A stretch of 64,000 nt of DNA from positions 1-64,000 of the forward strand of contig NZ_CP042464.1 of assembly GCF_015074785.1 (NCBI RefSeq). The letters run 5' to 3'. Made by a program: the position numbers and the translations under genes. Origin of the DNA: Segatella copri. Lineage in GTDB: Bacteria > Bacteroidota > Bacteroidia > Bacteroidales > Bacteroidaceae. Shown here piece by piece: positions 16,000-24,989 of this stretch. The notes beneath the pieces were generated by a model. That model did no database searches, was not told the DNA's origin, and worked only from the letters and a program-made list of their open reading frames with translations. Each line of letters opens with the position of its first letter. Position 1 is the first letter of the stretch.

Positions 16000-16143
16000 A
16001 TGGCTTTAAAAATTAAAACTCGTGAAGAAGCAATTGCTGTATTACGAGACATGGTTAAACGTAAAAGAGAAATGGAGGCAAAGGCTCAAATAGACTTTGC
16101 TAAAGCACGTAAGGAGGCTGCAAACTGCTATGCAGGCCTTTAA
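16000..16143 (+). CDS. 47-aa basic helical protein, possible antitoxin
   Basis: Encodes MALKIKTREEAIAVLRDM followed by a Lys/Arg/Ala-rich helix (KRKREMEAKAQIDFAKARKEA). The strong promoter at 15933 points to it, and the following gene starts 14 bp before its end, so the two are translationally coupled. The arrangement (a small charged protein, then a larger one, overlapping) is that of a toxin-antitoxin pair. I do not recognise the family. The ATG at 16000 is chosen because upstream codons in the open frame fall in the promoter. Confidence 0.6.
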   Translation: MALKIKTREEAIAVLRDMVKRKREMEAKAQIDFAKARKEAANCYAGL

Positions 16144-16627
16144 CTTAACGCGCCTCAATTTTCATTCTCCTTATAAGGTCTGGATAGATAATGGCTCATA
16201 TAAGTTCTTGACAGATTATGGTGTTCAGTATCGAATAGAATTTGTTGAAAATAATAATATCTGGGAGGATGAAAAAGCGTATGAATTCGGTATTCTCAAT
16301 GAAAACAAGAAGAATTCTCCTAACGATTCTAAAGTAAAAGAGACTGTACAAAGTATTATTGAAGAGTTCTTTCTCACGAATCCGGACATTCTTTTATATC
16401 AATGTGAAACGGGTGATAGCAGACAGGCTATGCGAGCTCGTCTTTTTACCAGATGGTTTAACGAATTCGATAAACGAGATCGGTTTTGTGTCAAGGTTTC
16501 TATTCTTAGAGATGAAGAAGTTGACAATTACATAGCTATTATAGTTCAAAAGAGTAATCCTAAGTTGACTGACATTCTTCGAGATTTTGATGAGTTTATC
16601 GGTTTCTTTGATACAAAGCCCGAATAA
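16130..16627 (+). CDS. DUF6169-like protein of unknown function
   Basis: A 165-aa protein (MQAFNLTRLNFHSPYKV...). A first half, VWIDNGSYKFLTDYGVQYRIEFVENN, looks beta-rich. A helical segment follows (VKETVQSIIEEFFLTNPDILLY) with CETGDSRQAMRARLFTRWF, then a final strand-rich part (RFCVKVSILRDEEVDNYIAIIVQ). This order resembles the Bacteroidota family DUF6169, recalled rather than searched. The gene overlaps the 47-aa gene by 14 bp and the pair sits between direct repeats. In context it could be the effector of a toxin-antitoxin-like module, but no catalytic motif is visible. The frame is open from a TTG at 16097; the ATG at 16130 is preferred. Confidence 0.65.
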   Translation: MQAFNLTRLNFHSPYKVWIDNGSYKFLTDYGVQYRIEFVENNNIWEDEKAYEFGILNENKKNSPNDSKVKETVQSIIEEFFLTNPDILLYQCETGDSRQAMRARLFTRWFNEFDKRDRFCVKVSILRDEEVDNYIAIIVQKSNPKLTDILRDFDEFIGFFDTKPE

Positions 16628-16672
16628 AAGCGGTAAGTGAGATATAGACAAACGGAATCTCTATCGTACCCC

Positions 16673-16742
16673 CACCAGGCAGCACCTTTGCTGCTTGGTG
16701 CATAAAAAAAGCTCCCGATGCGTATGGCACCGGGGGCTTTTT
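16673..16742 (+). terminator. Double-hairpin terminator
   Basis: A first hairpin (CACCAGGCAGC / GCTGCTTGGTG, 16673-16700) is followed by a second (AAGCTCCCGATGC / GCACCGGGGGCTTTTT, 16709-16742). The second is nearly the reverse complement of the terminator at 12034. Confidence 0.8.
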
Positions 16743-16751
16743 CCTCTTTTT

Positions 16752-16909
16752 TTTCTTCCCATATTGCGTATAGTGTATTTCTATATGGGTGAAGAGGGGT
16801 GAAGAGTGGGTGAAGAGATAAAGAAAACTCTTCACTTCCCGAAACCCCGATAAACAGAGGGGTTACGGGCGAGAAGGTGAAGAGTGAAGAGATAAATCGG
16901 GATTGCTTA
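16752..16909. repeat. About 150-bp direct repeat, copy B
   Basis: Second copy of the element at 15648, same orientation, with an extra GGGTGAAGAG unit and a few substitutions. It is followed by ATTACAACT, the same bases that end the aminopeptidase fragment beside copy A. Confidence 0.85.
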
Positions 16910-17077
16910 TATTACAACTCATTTGTTGAATTGTCTGCATAAATCTTCTGGCTGAATCATCCGAAAAACAGTTTTTTTCTTCTATAATTGTGTCTTTTAC
17001 CATTATAAATCTACCACTTATATTTAGAACTGTGAAAAATGTAAAGTCCTGATAATCAAATGCAGTTGTAAAAACAG

Positions 17078-17142
17078 GTGGTCATTTTCACCACTTAATT
17101 ATTTAATCAACCAACAAATATCAGACATTTTATATACTTTTG
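17078..17142 (+). promoter_or_regulatory. Promoter region of PUL 1
   Basis: The -7 box TACTTTTG lies at 17135-17142. No clear -33 TTTG precedes it, which is common for activator-dependent PUL promoters. An inverted repeat GTGGT-N7-ACCAC (17078-17094) about 40 bp upstream is a candidate regulator site. The rest of the gap 16910-17224 shows nothing further that I recognise. Confidence 0.5.
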
Positions 17143-17224
17143 CAACCGGAAACCAATCATGGATGGGTTCCCGACTATCAGACAGCAATTTTAAACATAA
17201 ATGAGAATAACTAAAGTATAAATT

Positions 17225-17515
17225 ATGAGAAAATCAAAAAGTAATGCGATGTTGCGAGGATTAGCAGCCTCAGCACTCGTCCTAATGGTCTCGGCGACAG
17301 CTTGGGGACAGAAGGTGAAGATTACGGGTACTGTAATCGACAATACCAATGAACCCGTTATCGGAGCTTCGGTTCTGGAGAATGGTACCAAAAATGGTGT
17401 TGCTACAGACCTGGATGGTCACTTCACCATCGAAGTACAGCCAGGTGCCAGACTCAAAATTTCTTATACCTTAATTCCGCAACACTATAGTTTAACATTA
17501 TTTATAAGTGCCTGA
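17225..17515 (+). pseudogene. 5' fragment of PUL 1 susC, cut by IS1380-family element
   Basis: Encodes a signal peptide (ALVLMVSATAWGQ) and most of the carboxypeptidase-regulatory-like domain typical of SusC (KITGTVIDNTNEPVIGASVLE ... DLDGHFTIEV). It is interrupted at KISY near codon 81 by the IS starting at 17469; the rest of this frame is IS sequence. Removing the IS and one TTATA duplication restores KISYIGYKNKEVKAS, the conserved SusC motif, in frame with the 3' part at 19066. The gene would otherwise encode a full-length SusC of about 1000 aa. Confidence 0.92.
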
Positions 17516-19060
17516 GCAACAAAAAGTTGCCCAGGATTTTGCCATGTCAGAATTTTCACTTACCTTAGTGTTGCGAAAAGAAGACAAGCAAAACTCTAAT
17601 ATGACATGGCAAAGATACAAATAAAATCTGAGAAACTCACTCCTTTTGGAGGAATTTTTTCTATTATGGAGCAATTTGATGCTCTTTTAGCTCAAACCAT
17701 AGATTCCACCTTGGGATTGAGATGCACTATGTTTGGTTATCAATATAGCGAAATTCTACGCTCTCTGATGTGCGTATATCTTTGTGGCGGCTCATGTATT
17801 GAGGATGTTACAACTCACTTGATGAAACATTTGTCTCTTCATCCAACTCTTCGCACTTGCAGCGCAGACACCATATTGCGTGCTATCGAAGAACTGACTT
17901 GTAAGAACATCACCTATAAATCTGCTTCTGGCAACTCCTATGATTTCAATACTGCAGACAAGATGAACTGCTTATTGATCAAAGCCCTGCTTGCTACTGG
18001 TCAATTGAAATCCGGTCAAGAGTATGATTTTGACTTTGACCATCAGTTCATTGAAACAGAGAAGCATGATGCAAAACCAACCTACAAGAAGTTCCTGGGC
18101 TATAGTCCAGGTGTGGCAGTCATTAACGACATGATTGTCGGTATTGAAAATAGAGACGGCAACACAAACGTGCGCTTCAACCAAAGAGAGACTTTGGAAA
18201 GAATCTTCAAGCGACTGGAGGCATCAGAAGTATATATATCCCGTGCCCGCATGGATTGCGGCTCATGCTCGGAGGAAATCGTAGATATGGTAGAGGCTCA
18301 TTGCAGGCATTTTTATATTCGTGCCAACAGATGCTCTTCCTTCTACGATTCCATGTTTGCCTTGACTGGATGGAAAACTGTTGAAATCAACGGTATTGAA
18401 TTTGAGCTGAATTCCATCCTTGTTGAGAAATGGAAAGGAAAACCGTATCGTCTTGTCATACAGAGACAAAGGCGAATAGATGGAGACCTTGACATTTGGG
18501 AAGGCGAATATACCTACAGATGTATACTGACTAACGATTACAAGTCGAGTGCAAGAGACATCGTGGAATTCTACAATCTTCGTGGTGGCAAGGAACGCAT
18601 CTTCGATGACATGAACAATGGCTTTGGCTGGAATCGATTGCCAAAATCGTTCATGGCACAGAATACTGTATTCCTGCTTATGACAGCTCTCATCAGAAAC
18701 TTCTACAAAGCTATTATGCAGAGATTGAAAACCCATGAATTTGGATTGCGTGCCACCAGCAGAATCAAGACCTTTGTTTTCAAGTTCATCTCTGTTCCTG
18801 CGAAATGGATTAAGACATCACGTAGGCATGTATTGAATATTTACTCAGACAACAATGCTTATGCCAACCTGTTCAAGACAGACTTTGGTTAAAGACCATG
18901 CTTTTCTGGTTAAACCAGCGTATTACCTCAAGTCGCTTTATGGGGTAAGGGGATTTTGTGTCTGCGACATTTCTGTTGTGCAAGAAATATGTACAATAAA
19001 ATGAATTTTGTCGCTTTGCAAGCAAAATCCCACTAAACCCTATAGGTTGCGGATTTGAGG
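17469..19060 (+). mobile_element. IS1380-family insertion sequence, copy 1
   Basis: A 1592-bp element with imperfect terminal inverted repeats (CCTTAATTCCGCAAC at the left and CCTCAAATCCGCAAC read inward from the right), flanked by the 5-bp duplication TTATA (17464-17468 and 19061-19065). It carries one transposase. It splits susC of PUL 1. Confidence 0.93.
17606..18892 (+). CDS. IS1380-family transposase (copy 1)
   Basis: A 428-aa DDE-type transposase beginning MAKIQIKSEKLTPFGGIFSI, a start typical of Bacteroidota IS1380-family elements. It is intact and mediates cut-and-paste movement of its element. It differs from copies 2 and 4 at scattered positions (for example CKNITYKSASGNSYD versus FKSITYKSASGKSYD), so it is a separate lineage of the same element. 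Confidence 0.93.
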   Translation: MAKIQIKSEKLTPFGGIFSIMEQFDALLAQTIDSTLGLRCTMFGYQYSEILRSLMCVYLCGGSCIEDVTTHLMKHLSLHPTLRTCSADTILRAIEELTCKNITYKSASGNSYDFNTADKMNCLLIKALLATGQLKSGQEYDFDFDHQFIETEKHDAKPTYKKFLGYSPGVAVINDMIVGIENRDGNTNVRFNQRETLERIFKRLEASEVYISRARMDCGSCSEEIVDMVEAHCRHFYIRANRCSSFYDSMFALTGWKTVEINGIEFELNSILVEKWKGKPYRLVIQRQRRIDGDLDIWEGEYTYRCILTNDYKSSARDIVEFYNLRGGKERIFDDMNNGFGWNRLPKSFMAQNTVFLLMTALIRNFYKAIMQRLKTHEFGLRATSRIKTFVFKFISVPAKWIKTSRRHVLNIYSDNNAYANLFKTDFG

Positions 19061-21800
19061 TTATATAGGTTATAAGAATAAGGAAGTGAAAGCTTCTAAC
19101 GGCGTACAGATTATGCTCGAAGAGGAGTCTAATATGCTCAACGAAGTGGTGGCTATCGGTTATGGCTCTGTCAAGCGTAAGGATGTAACTACTGCCGTAT
19201 CCAGTGTGTCAGCCAAAGACCTTGATACCCGTCCTATCGTATCTGCCGCAGCAGGTATGCAGGGAAAGGCAGCCGGTTTGCAGATTTCGCAAGCCAACGG
19301 TCAGCCAGGTGCTTCACCAACCATACGTGTGCGTGGTACCACCTCTTTGAATGGTAGCAATGATCCGCTCTATGTGGTAGATGGTGTGCCAATGACCAAT
19401 ATCGACTTCCTGGCAGCTGATGATATTGATAATATCCAGGTGTTGAAGGATGCCTCTTCAGCTGCAATCTATGGATCACGTGCAGCCAATGGTGTCATCA
19501 TTATCGGTACAAAGCAGGGTAAGGCTGGTGTTGCTAAGGTATCTCTGAATGCACATTATGCATTTAATACTGTACGCGATAACCAGGAATCTCTCAATGC
19601 AGCTCAGTATAAGGAACTGATGGATGAGATTGGACTGGTGAAACTGCCAGAAGGTTTGAAAGACCAAACCGACTGGAAAGACGAGGTGTTCCGTACGGGT
19701 AATGTACAGGATTATCAGCTCTCTATCACCAATGGTACCGATAAACTGAGATACTTTATCTCGGGTGGCTATACAGGCGAAAATGGTGTTATCAAGAAGT
19801 CAAGCTATCAGCGTTACAACTTCCGAGCATCTGTAGAGAACGATATACGTAAGTGGTTGCGACTCAATGCCAGTGTAACTTATTCTGATTATACCAACAA
19901 GGGTACAGGTATCATTTCGGGTGCCGGTTCTAACCGAGGTGGCGTAGTAACAGCTATCGTCAATACGCCAACCTATGCACCGGTATGGAATCCGGAGAAT
20001 CCTAGCCAGTTCTACAACAACTTCTATGGCGTGAACATTACCTCGCCAGCAGAGAATATCGCCCGTACTCAGAATAATAAGTCGGCTTACAACCGATTGC
20101 TGGCAACAGGAAAAGCAACTGTCACCTTTATGCCAGAACTGACTTATAACACATCTCTCTCGTTCGACCGTACACAAGGAACAACCACCAACTTCCTTGA
20201 CCCGATATCTACCACCATCGGCCGTCAGGAATTCGGTACAGGCTATGATGGTAGAAACATCAGCAGCGTTATCGTATGGGACAATGTATTAAACTATAAG
20301 AAGGCATTCGGAAAGCACCGTCTGGATGCAATGGCTGGTAGTTCCTGGACACAGAGCAAGTGGAGCCAGAACTATATCAACGGTAGCAACTATGCCAACG
20401 ATCTGTTCCCAACCTTGAATGCAGCCAACAAGATTTCCTGGACAGGAACCGGTTCATCAGCTTCTGATTGGGCAATTCTCTCAACATTCGCCCGTTTGCA
20501 GTACAACTGGAATGATACCTATATGGTAACCGCTAATATGCGTGCTGATGGTTCTTCCAAGTTGGCACCACATCACCGTTGGGGCTACTTCCCATCATTC
20601 TCTGGTGCCTGGCGCGTAAGCAATGAGAAATTCATGAAAGATATCAAGTGGATTGACGACTTGAAGATTCGTGGAGGCTGGGGACAGACCGGTAACCAGA
20701 GCGGATTGGGCGATTACAGCTATCTGGCAAGATACAATATCAATCGTGTGCAGTGGTTTGGCGAGGGAAATGATGCCAATTCTACTCCTACTTTCTCACA
20801 GGGCAACCTGAGTAACCCTGAGCTGACTTGGGAAACAACAACCCAGACCAACATCGGTCTCGACTTGACCGTACTGGGCAACCGCCTCACCTTTTATGCC
20901 GATTACTATTATAAGAAGACCAAGGATATGTTGATGAACATCACCTTGCCGGCAGGTAGTGCTGCAGCAAGAAACCTGACCTATAATGGCGGTTCGATGA
21001 TCAACAAAGGCTGGGAGTTTGCCATCTCTTCACAGAATCTGACAGGCGCCTTGAAGTGGAATACAGATTTCAACATCTCATTCAACAAGAATAAGTTGGA
21101 GAGCCTGTCTCTGACTCAGGTATATTATGAAGCCACGACTACCGATTTCGTCAACGAACAGGTGGTTCGCAATACGCCAGGTATGCCATTAGGCAGTTTC
21201 TGGGGATATGTAGCAGAAGGTGTGGATCCCGAGACAGGTGATATGAAGTATAAGGACGTGACCGGTGATGGGCTGGTATCAGCCAGTGACCGTACTTATA
21301 TCGGTGATCCGAATCCAGACTTTACATTCGGTTTGACCAATACCTTCTCTTATAAGGGCTTAAATCTCAGTATTCTTATCCAGGGAAGCTATGGCAACGA
21401 TATCTACAACGTTTCACGTATGGAAACCGAAGGAATGTATGATGGCAAGAACCAAAGCACCAAGGTGCTGGCTCGCTGGAGAGTTCCTGGTCAGATTACC
21501 GATGTGCCAAAGGCTAAGTGGGATATCCGCAACTCAACCTACTTCGTAGAAGATGGCAGTTATCTCCGTGTAAAGGATATTTCTCTCTCTTACGATGTGC
21601 CTCGCAAACTGATTTCACGTTTCGGCCTGACCCGTCTGCAGCCATACGTATCAGCAACCAACCTGCTTACCCTGACCGACTATTCCGGTATGGATCCGGA
21701 GGTTAACCAGTATGGCAACAGTGGTAGTGTGCAGGGCATCGACTGGGGTACCTATCCACTCAATAAGAGTGTAGTATTAGGTGTAAAAGTAGAATTCTAA
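19061..21800 (+). pseudogene. 3' fragment of PUL 1 susC (TonB-dependent glycan transporter)
   Basis: Continuation of the interrupted SusC. After the IS it reads IGYKNKEVKASNGVQIMLEEE, then the plug domain (LNEVVAIGYGSVKRKDVTTAV ... LYVVDGVPMTNIDF ... AAIYGSRAANGVI) and the beta-barrel, ending LGVKVEF. SusC barrels import oligosaccharides with a SusD lid. As it stands the fragment has lost the signal peptide: the earliest start is the GTG at 19086, so the product could not be exported. An insertion-free relative would have an intact gene. The susD gene follows after 12 bp. Confidence 0.92.
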
Positions 21801-21812
21801 ACATCGACAACA

Positions 21813-23339
21813 ATGAAAACATATCATACAATCAAGACATTGGCGCTCGGTGGCATCGCAATGTTCTCTTTGGCAAGTTGCTCTCTCGACTACGAGCCAT
21901 TATCAGAGCCATCAGAAATAACACAGGGCGGTCAGACAGAGACCTCAACTGCCGTATTGAAGGACAAGGCTGCTGCAGATGCACAGCTCAAATCGCTCTA
22001 TGAGTTGTTCCGCAACCGCCAGGAGCATACCCATCTCGACTATCTTCTGATAGGCGATTCACATAGCGACAATGCTTATGCCGGAACTACCGGTGCAGAG
22101 GTGGTACCTTATGAAACCAACTCTATCGATGCCAGCAACTCGGTATTGAGCCGTGACTGGAACCGCTATCTGGAGGATATCGCCCAGGCAAATGTGCTGA
22201 TCAATGGTGTTGAGCAATTGAAGGAGAACGGTCAGATATCAGAAGCTGAATATCATTCCTATAAGGCACAGGGCGAAATCTTCCGTGCCCTGATGATGTT
22301 CAGAATGGCTCGTCTGTGGGGTTCTTTCCCTGTCATTACGACCATCGCAAAGACCATCACATCCGAGAATATCAATGAGGTATATCCTACCTATTATCCT
22401 CCTCGCAAGACTCCGAAGGAATGTTATGAGCAGATTATTGCCGACTTGACGGATGCTGAGCAGTATGCACCGGATAATGACAATTCCGACCGCACCAAGA
22501 TGACCAAGACCGTAGCTCAGGCTATGCTTGCCAAGGTTTATGCCGAAAAGGAAGTGCAGGATTATGACAAGGTAATCGCTTATGCCGACAAGGTGATGAA
22601 TACAACCGGTGTAGAGCTGGAAGACAGTTATGAAACTCTTTGGGGCTATGATGAGACTGCGAAAGACTGCATGAAACGCAATACCAAAGAAGGTATTCTG
22701 GAGGTGCATTGGACAACCGGTAGCGGAAACTGGGAAACCTGGATGTACGGCCGTCCGTTAGACGACTGGGACTACTACTTTACCTGGGCAAAGTGGATTA
22801 CTCCTTCACGAGACATCATCAATGACTTTGACAAGGAGGGTGATGAGGTTCGTAAGAATCAGGCTATCGTATATTATGCCTGTACCTGGAGCAACTATTA
22901 TCCAGCTTCCAACTATCCGTTCATGTATAAGTTACGCTCTTCATACAATAATATTTACTGGGTTCGTCTAGCTGATATTATCCTGATGAAGGCTGAGGCA
23001 GAAGCCTATAAGGGCAATCTTGCCGAGAGTGCGAAACTCGTGAACCAGATTCGCAAGCGTGCCAAACTGAAGGAACTGACATCCGACAAGACTGGCAGCA
23101 AGGAATCTATGATAGAGGCTGTTCTCCATGAGCGCCGTCTGGAACTTGCCTTTGAGGGAGAACGCTGGTTCGACCTTTGCCGCAACAACAAGGTCGAGAA
23201 GTATCTCAACGGAATAGATAACCGTGATAGCGGACGCATCAGACAGGTGAAACAGTTTGACAGCAACTCATACCTGTTGCCAATTCCACAGACCGCTCTT
23301 GACCAGAATACCAATCTAGAGCAGAATCCAGGTTACTAA
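21813..23339 (+). CDS. SusD/RagB-family glycan-binding lipoprotein (PUL 1)
   Basis: A 508-aa outer-membrane lipoprotein with signal ending SLASCSLDYEPLSEPS (Cys about residue 23). SusD features include the N-terminal TPR-like part with AQGEIFRALMMFRMARLWGSFPVI (about 150-170) and the C-terminal SusD core VRLADIILMKAEAEAYKGN and RRLELAFEGERWFDLCRN. It binds oligosaccharides at the surface and forms the lid of the SusC transporter encoded 12 bp upstream, which is disrupted here. Transcription from the PUL promoter must now cross the IS to reach it. Confidence 0.95.
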   Translation: MKTYHTIKTLALGGIAMFSLASCSLDYEPLSEPSEITQGGQTETSTAVLKDKAAADAQLKSLYELFRNRQEHTHLDYLLIGDSHSDNAYAGTTGAEVVPYETNSIDASNSVLSRDWNRYLEDIAQANVLINGVEQLKENGQISEAEYHSYKAQGEIFRALMMFRMARLWGSFPVITTIAKTITSENINEVYPTYYPPRKTPKECYEQIIADLTDAEQYAPDNDNSDRTKMTKTVAQAMLAKVYAEKEVQDYDKVIAYADKVMNTTGVELEDSYETLWGYDETAKDCMKRNTKEGILEVHWTTGSGNWETWMYGRPLDDWDYYFTWAKWITPSRDIINDFDKEGDEVRKNQAIVYYACTWSNYYPASNYPFMYKLRSSYNNIYWVRLADIILMKAEAEAYKGNLAESAKLVNQIRKRAKLKELTSDKTGSKESMIEAVLHERRLELAFEGERWFDLCRNNKVEKYLNGIDNRDSGRIRQVKQFDSNSYLLPIPQTALDQNTNLEQNPGY

Positions 23340-23397
23340 GCTAACCTGGATAGCTTTCAACTCAAACCGTTATTAACAAATAATAGAAGAAACGAAT

Positions 23398-24945
23398 ATG
23401 AAATACTATAGCAGTAAACTGATGATGCTGGTCTGCGCAACAGCTTTCTCTGTGACAGCTTGCAGCAGCAGTAACTCATTCTCAGATCCTGTAGACTTTG
23501 ATACTCCTAGTGAGGCACCAAATCCGGTACCGGCACAAGGAACAGCCAAAACTTTCATTACCACAGCCGATGGAGTCTATTCATTGGCACAGGGTGAGGT
23601 GAAGTTGTATAATGGAGTATCTATGGCACCAACCACCATCGAACTCGATTTAAATAAGAAGTATCAGACGATTGATGGATTCGGTTATGCCATCACTTAT
23701 TCATCCTGCTATAATCTGATGCAGATGAACCCAGAAGCACGTCAGGCTCTCTTGAAGCGTATTTACTCTACTACGGAGGGTTATGGCGTAAGTTATGCCC
23801 GTATCTCTTTGGGATGCAACGACTTTTCAAGTACTGAGTATACCTATTGCGACAAGAAGGGCAGCGAGGCTGATCCTATCAGCAACTTCGCGCTCTATAG
23901 CGATGAGAACGATTATGTGATTCCGGTGTTGAAGGAGATTCTTGCCATCAACCCAAATCTGAAGATTATCGCAGCTCCTTGGACTTGTCCAAAATGGATG
24001 AAGGTGACAGATATAAACACCAAGAATCCTAAGGATTCATGGACAGATGGTCATCTCAATCCTGATTATCGCGAGGTTTATGCCAAGTACTTTGTGAAGT
24101 TTATTAATGTGATGAAGGAGAAAGGCATCAATATCTATGCTGTTAGTCCTCAGAATGAGCCATTGAACAAAGCAAACTGTGCTTCACTCTATATGCCTTG
24201 GCAGGAAGAGGCTCCTTTCGTAAAGGAGTTGGCAGCACAGTTTAAGAAGAATAATCTGCAGACCAAGATTTATGTCTTCGATCACAACTACAACTATGAC
24301 AATATTGCCGATCAGGAAGATTATCCTGTGAAACTCTACAATGCTATCGGTGATAACTTTGAGGGCTCAGAGCTGGTTGTAGGTGCTGCTTATCATGATT
24401 ATGGCGGCAACAACAGCGAGTTGACTGATATCCACAACCAGCGTCCTGACAAGGAACTGATATTCTCGGAAACCAGTATCGGAACCTGGAATAACGGACG
24501 TGACTTGAGTAAACGACTGATGGCGGATATGAAGAATGTGGCGCTCGCTACGGTAAACCAGAATTGCAAGGCTGTGCTTGTATGGAATCTGATGCTTGAC
24601 AATAAGATGGGACCTAACCTGGATGGTGGATGCCAGACCTGCTATGGTGCTATTGATATCAATCAGAATGGCTACAACCAGTTGAGCTACAATTCTCATT
24701 ATTACATCATCAACCACATGTCTAGTGTCGTTGCTCCTGGTGCGGTTCGCATTGGTAATACGTCCCGCACCGTTAATGACAGCAAGATTACACATGCTGA
24801 GTTTGTTAATCCTGATGGTAGTTATGCTGCTGTCATTATCAACGAGGGAGATGAGGCTAAGTCAATCAACCTCAGTGATGGAACTCATAATTTTACCTGC
24901 AATGTTCCTGCTAATGGTGTGATTTCTTGCAAGTGGAATAAGTAA
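23398..24945 (+). CDS. GH30 family glycoside hydrolase, probable endo-beta-1,6-glucanase type
   Basis: A 515-aa lipoprotein (signal ending VTACSSS) with a GH30 catalytic domain from about residue 85 (YQTIDGFGYAITYSSCY). The acid/base Glu lies in SPQNEP (about 254) and the nucleophile Glu in IFSETSIG (about 358). A C-terminal beta-sandwich follows (SYAAVIINEGDEAKSINLS). GH30 enzymes of this architecture in SusC-SusD loci of Bacteroidota (GH30 subfamily 3) often attack beta-1,6-glucan, and the neighbouring glycan-binding lipoprotein fits such loci. Glucosylceramidase- or xylosidase-like activities are alternatives. It would act on the cell surface and feed the SusC/SusD pair. Confidence 0.88.
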   Translation: MKYYSSKLMMLVCATAFSVTACSSSNSFSDPVDFDTPSEAPNPVPAQGTAKTFITTADGVYSLAQGEVKLYNGVSMAPTTIELDLNKKYQTIDGFGYAITYSSCYNLMQMNPEARQALLKRIYSTTEGYGVSYARISLGCNDFSSTEYTYCDKKGSEADPISNFALYSDENDYVIPVLKEILAINPNLKIIAAPWTCPKWMKVTDINTKNPKDSWTDGHLNPDYREVYAKYFVKFINVMKEKGINIYAVSPQNEPLNKANCASLYMPWQEEAPFVKELAAQFKKNNLQTKIYVFDHNYNYDNIADQEDYPVKLYNAIGDNFEGSELVVGAAYHDYGGNNSELTDIHNQRPDKELIFSETSIGTWNNGRDLSKRLMADMKNVALATVNQNCKAVLVWNLMLDNKMGPNLDGGCQTCYGAIDINQNGYNQLSYNSHYYIINHMSSVVAPGAVRIGNTSRTVNDSKITHAEFVNPDGSYAAVIINEGDEAKSINLSDGTHNFTCNVPANGVISCKWNK

Positions 24946-24989
24946 TCCATAAACTCTATAGTAAATGATTCATTAAAGATACGATCATT

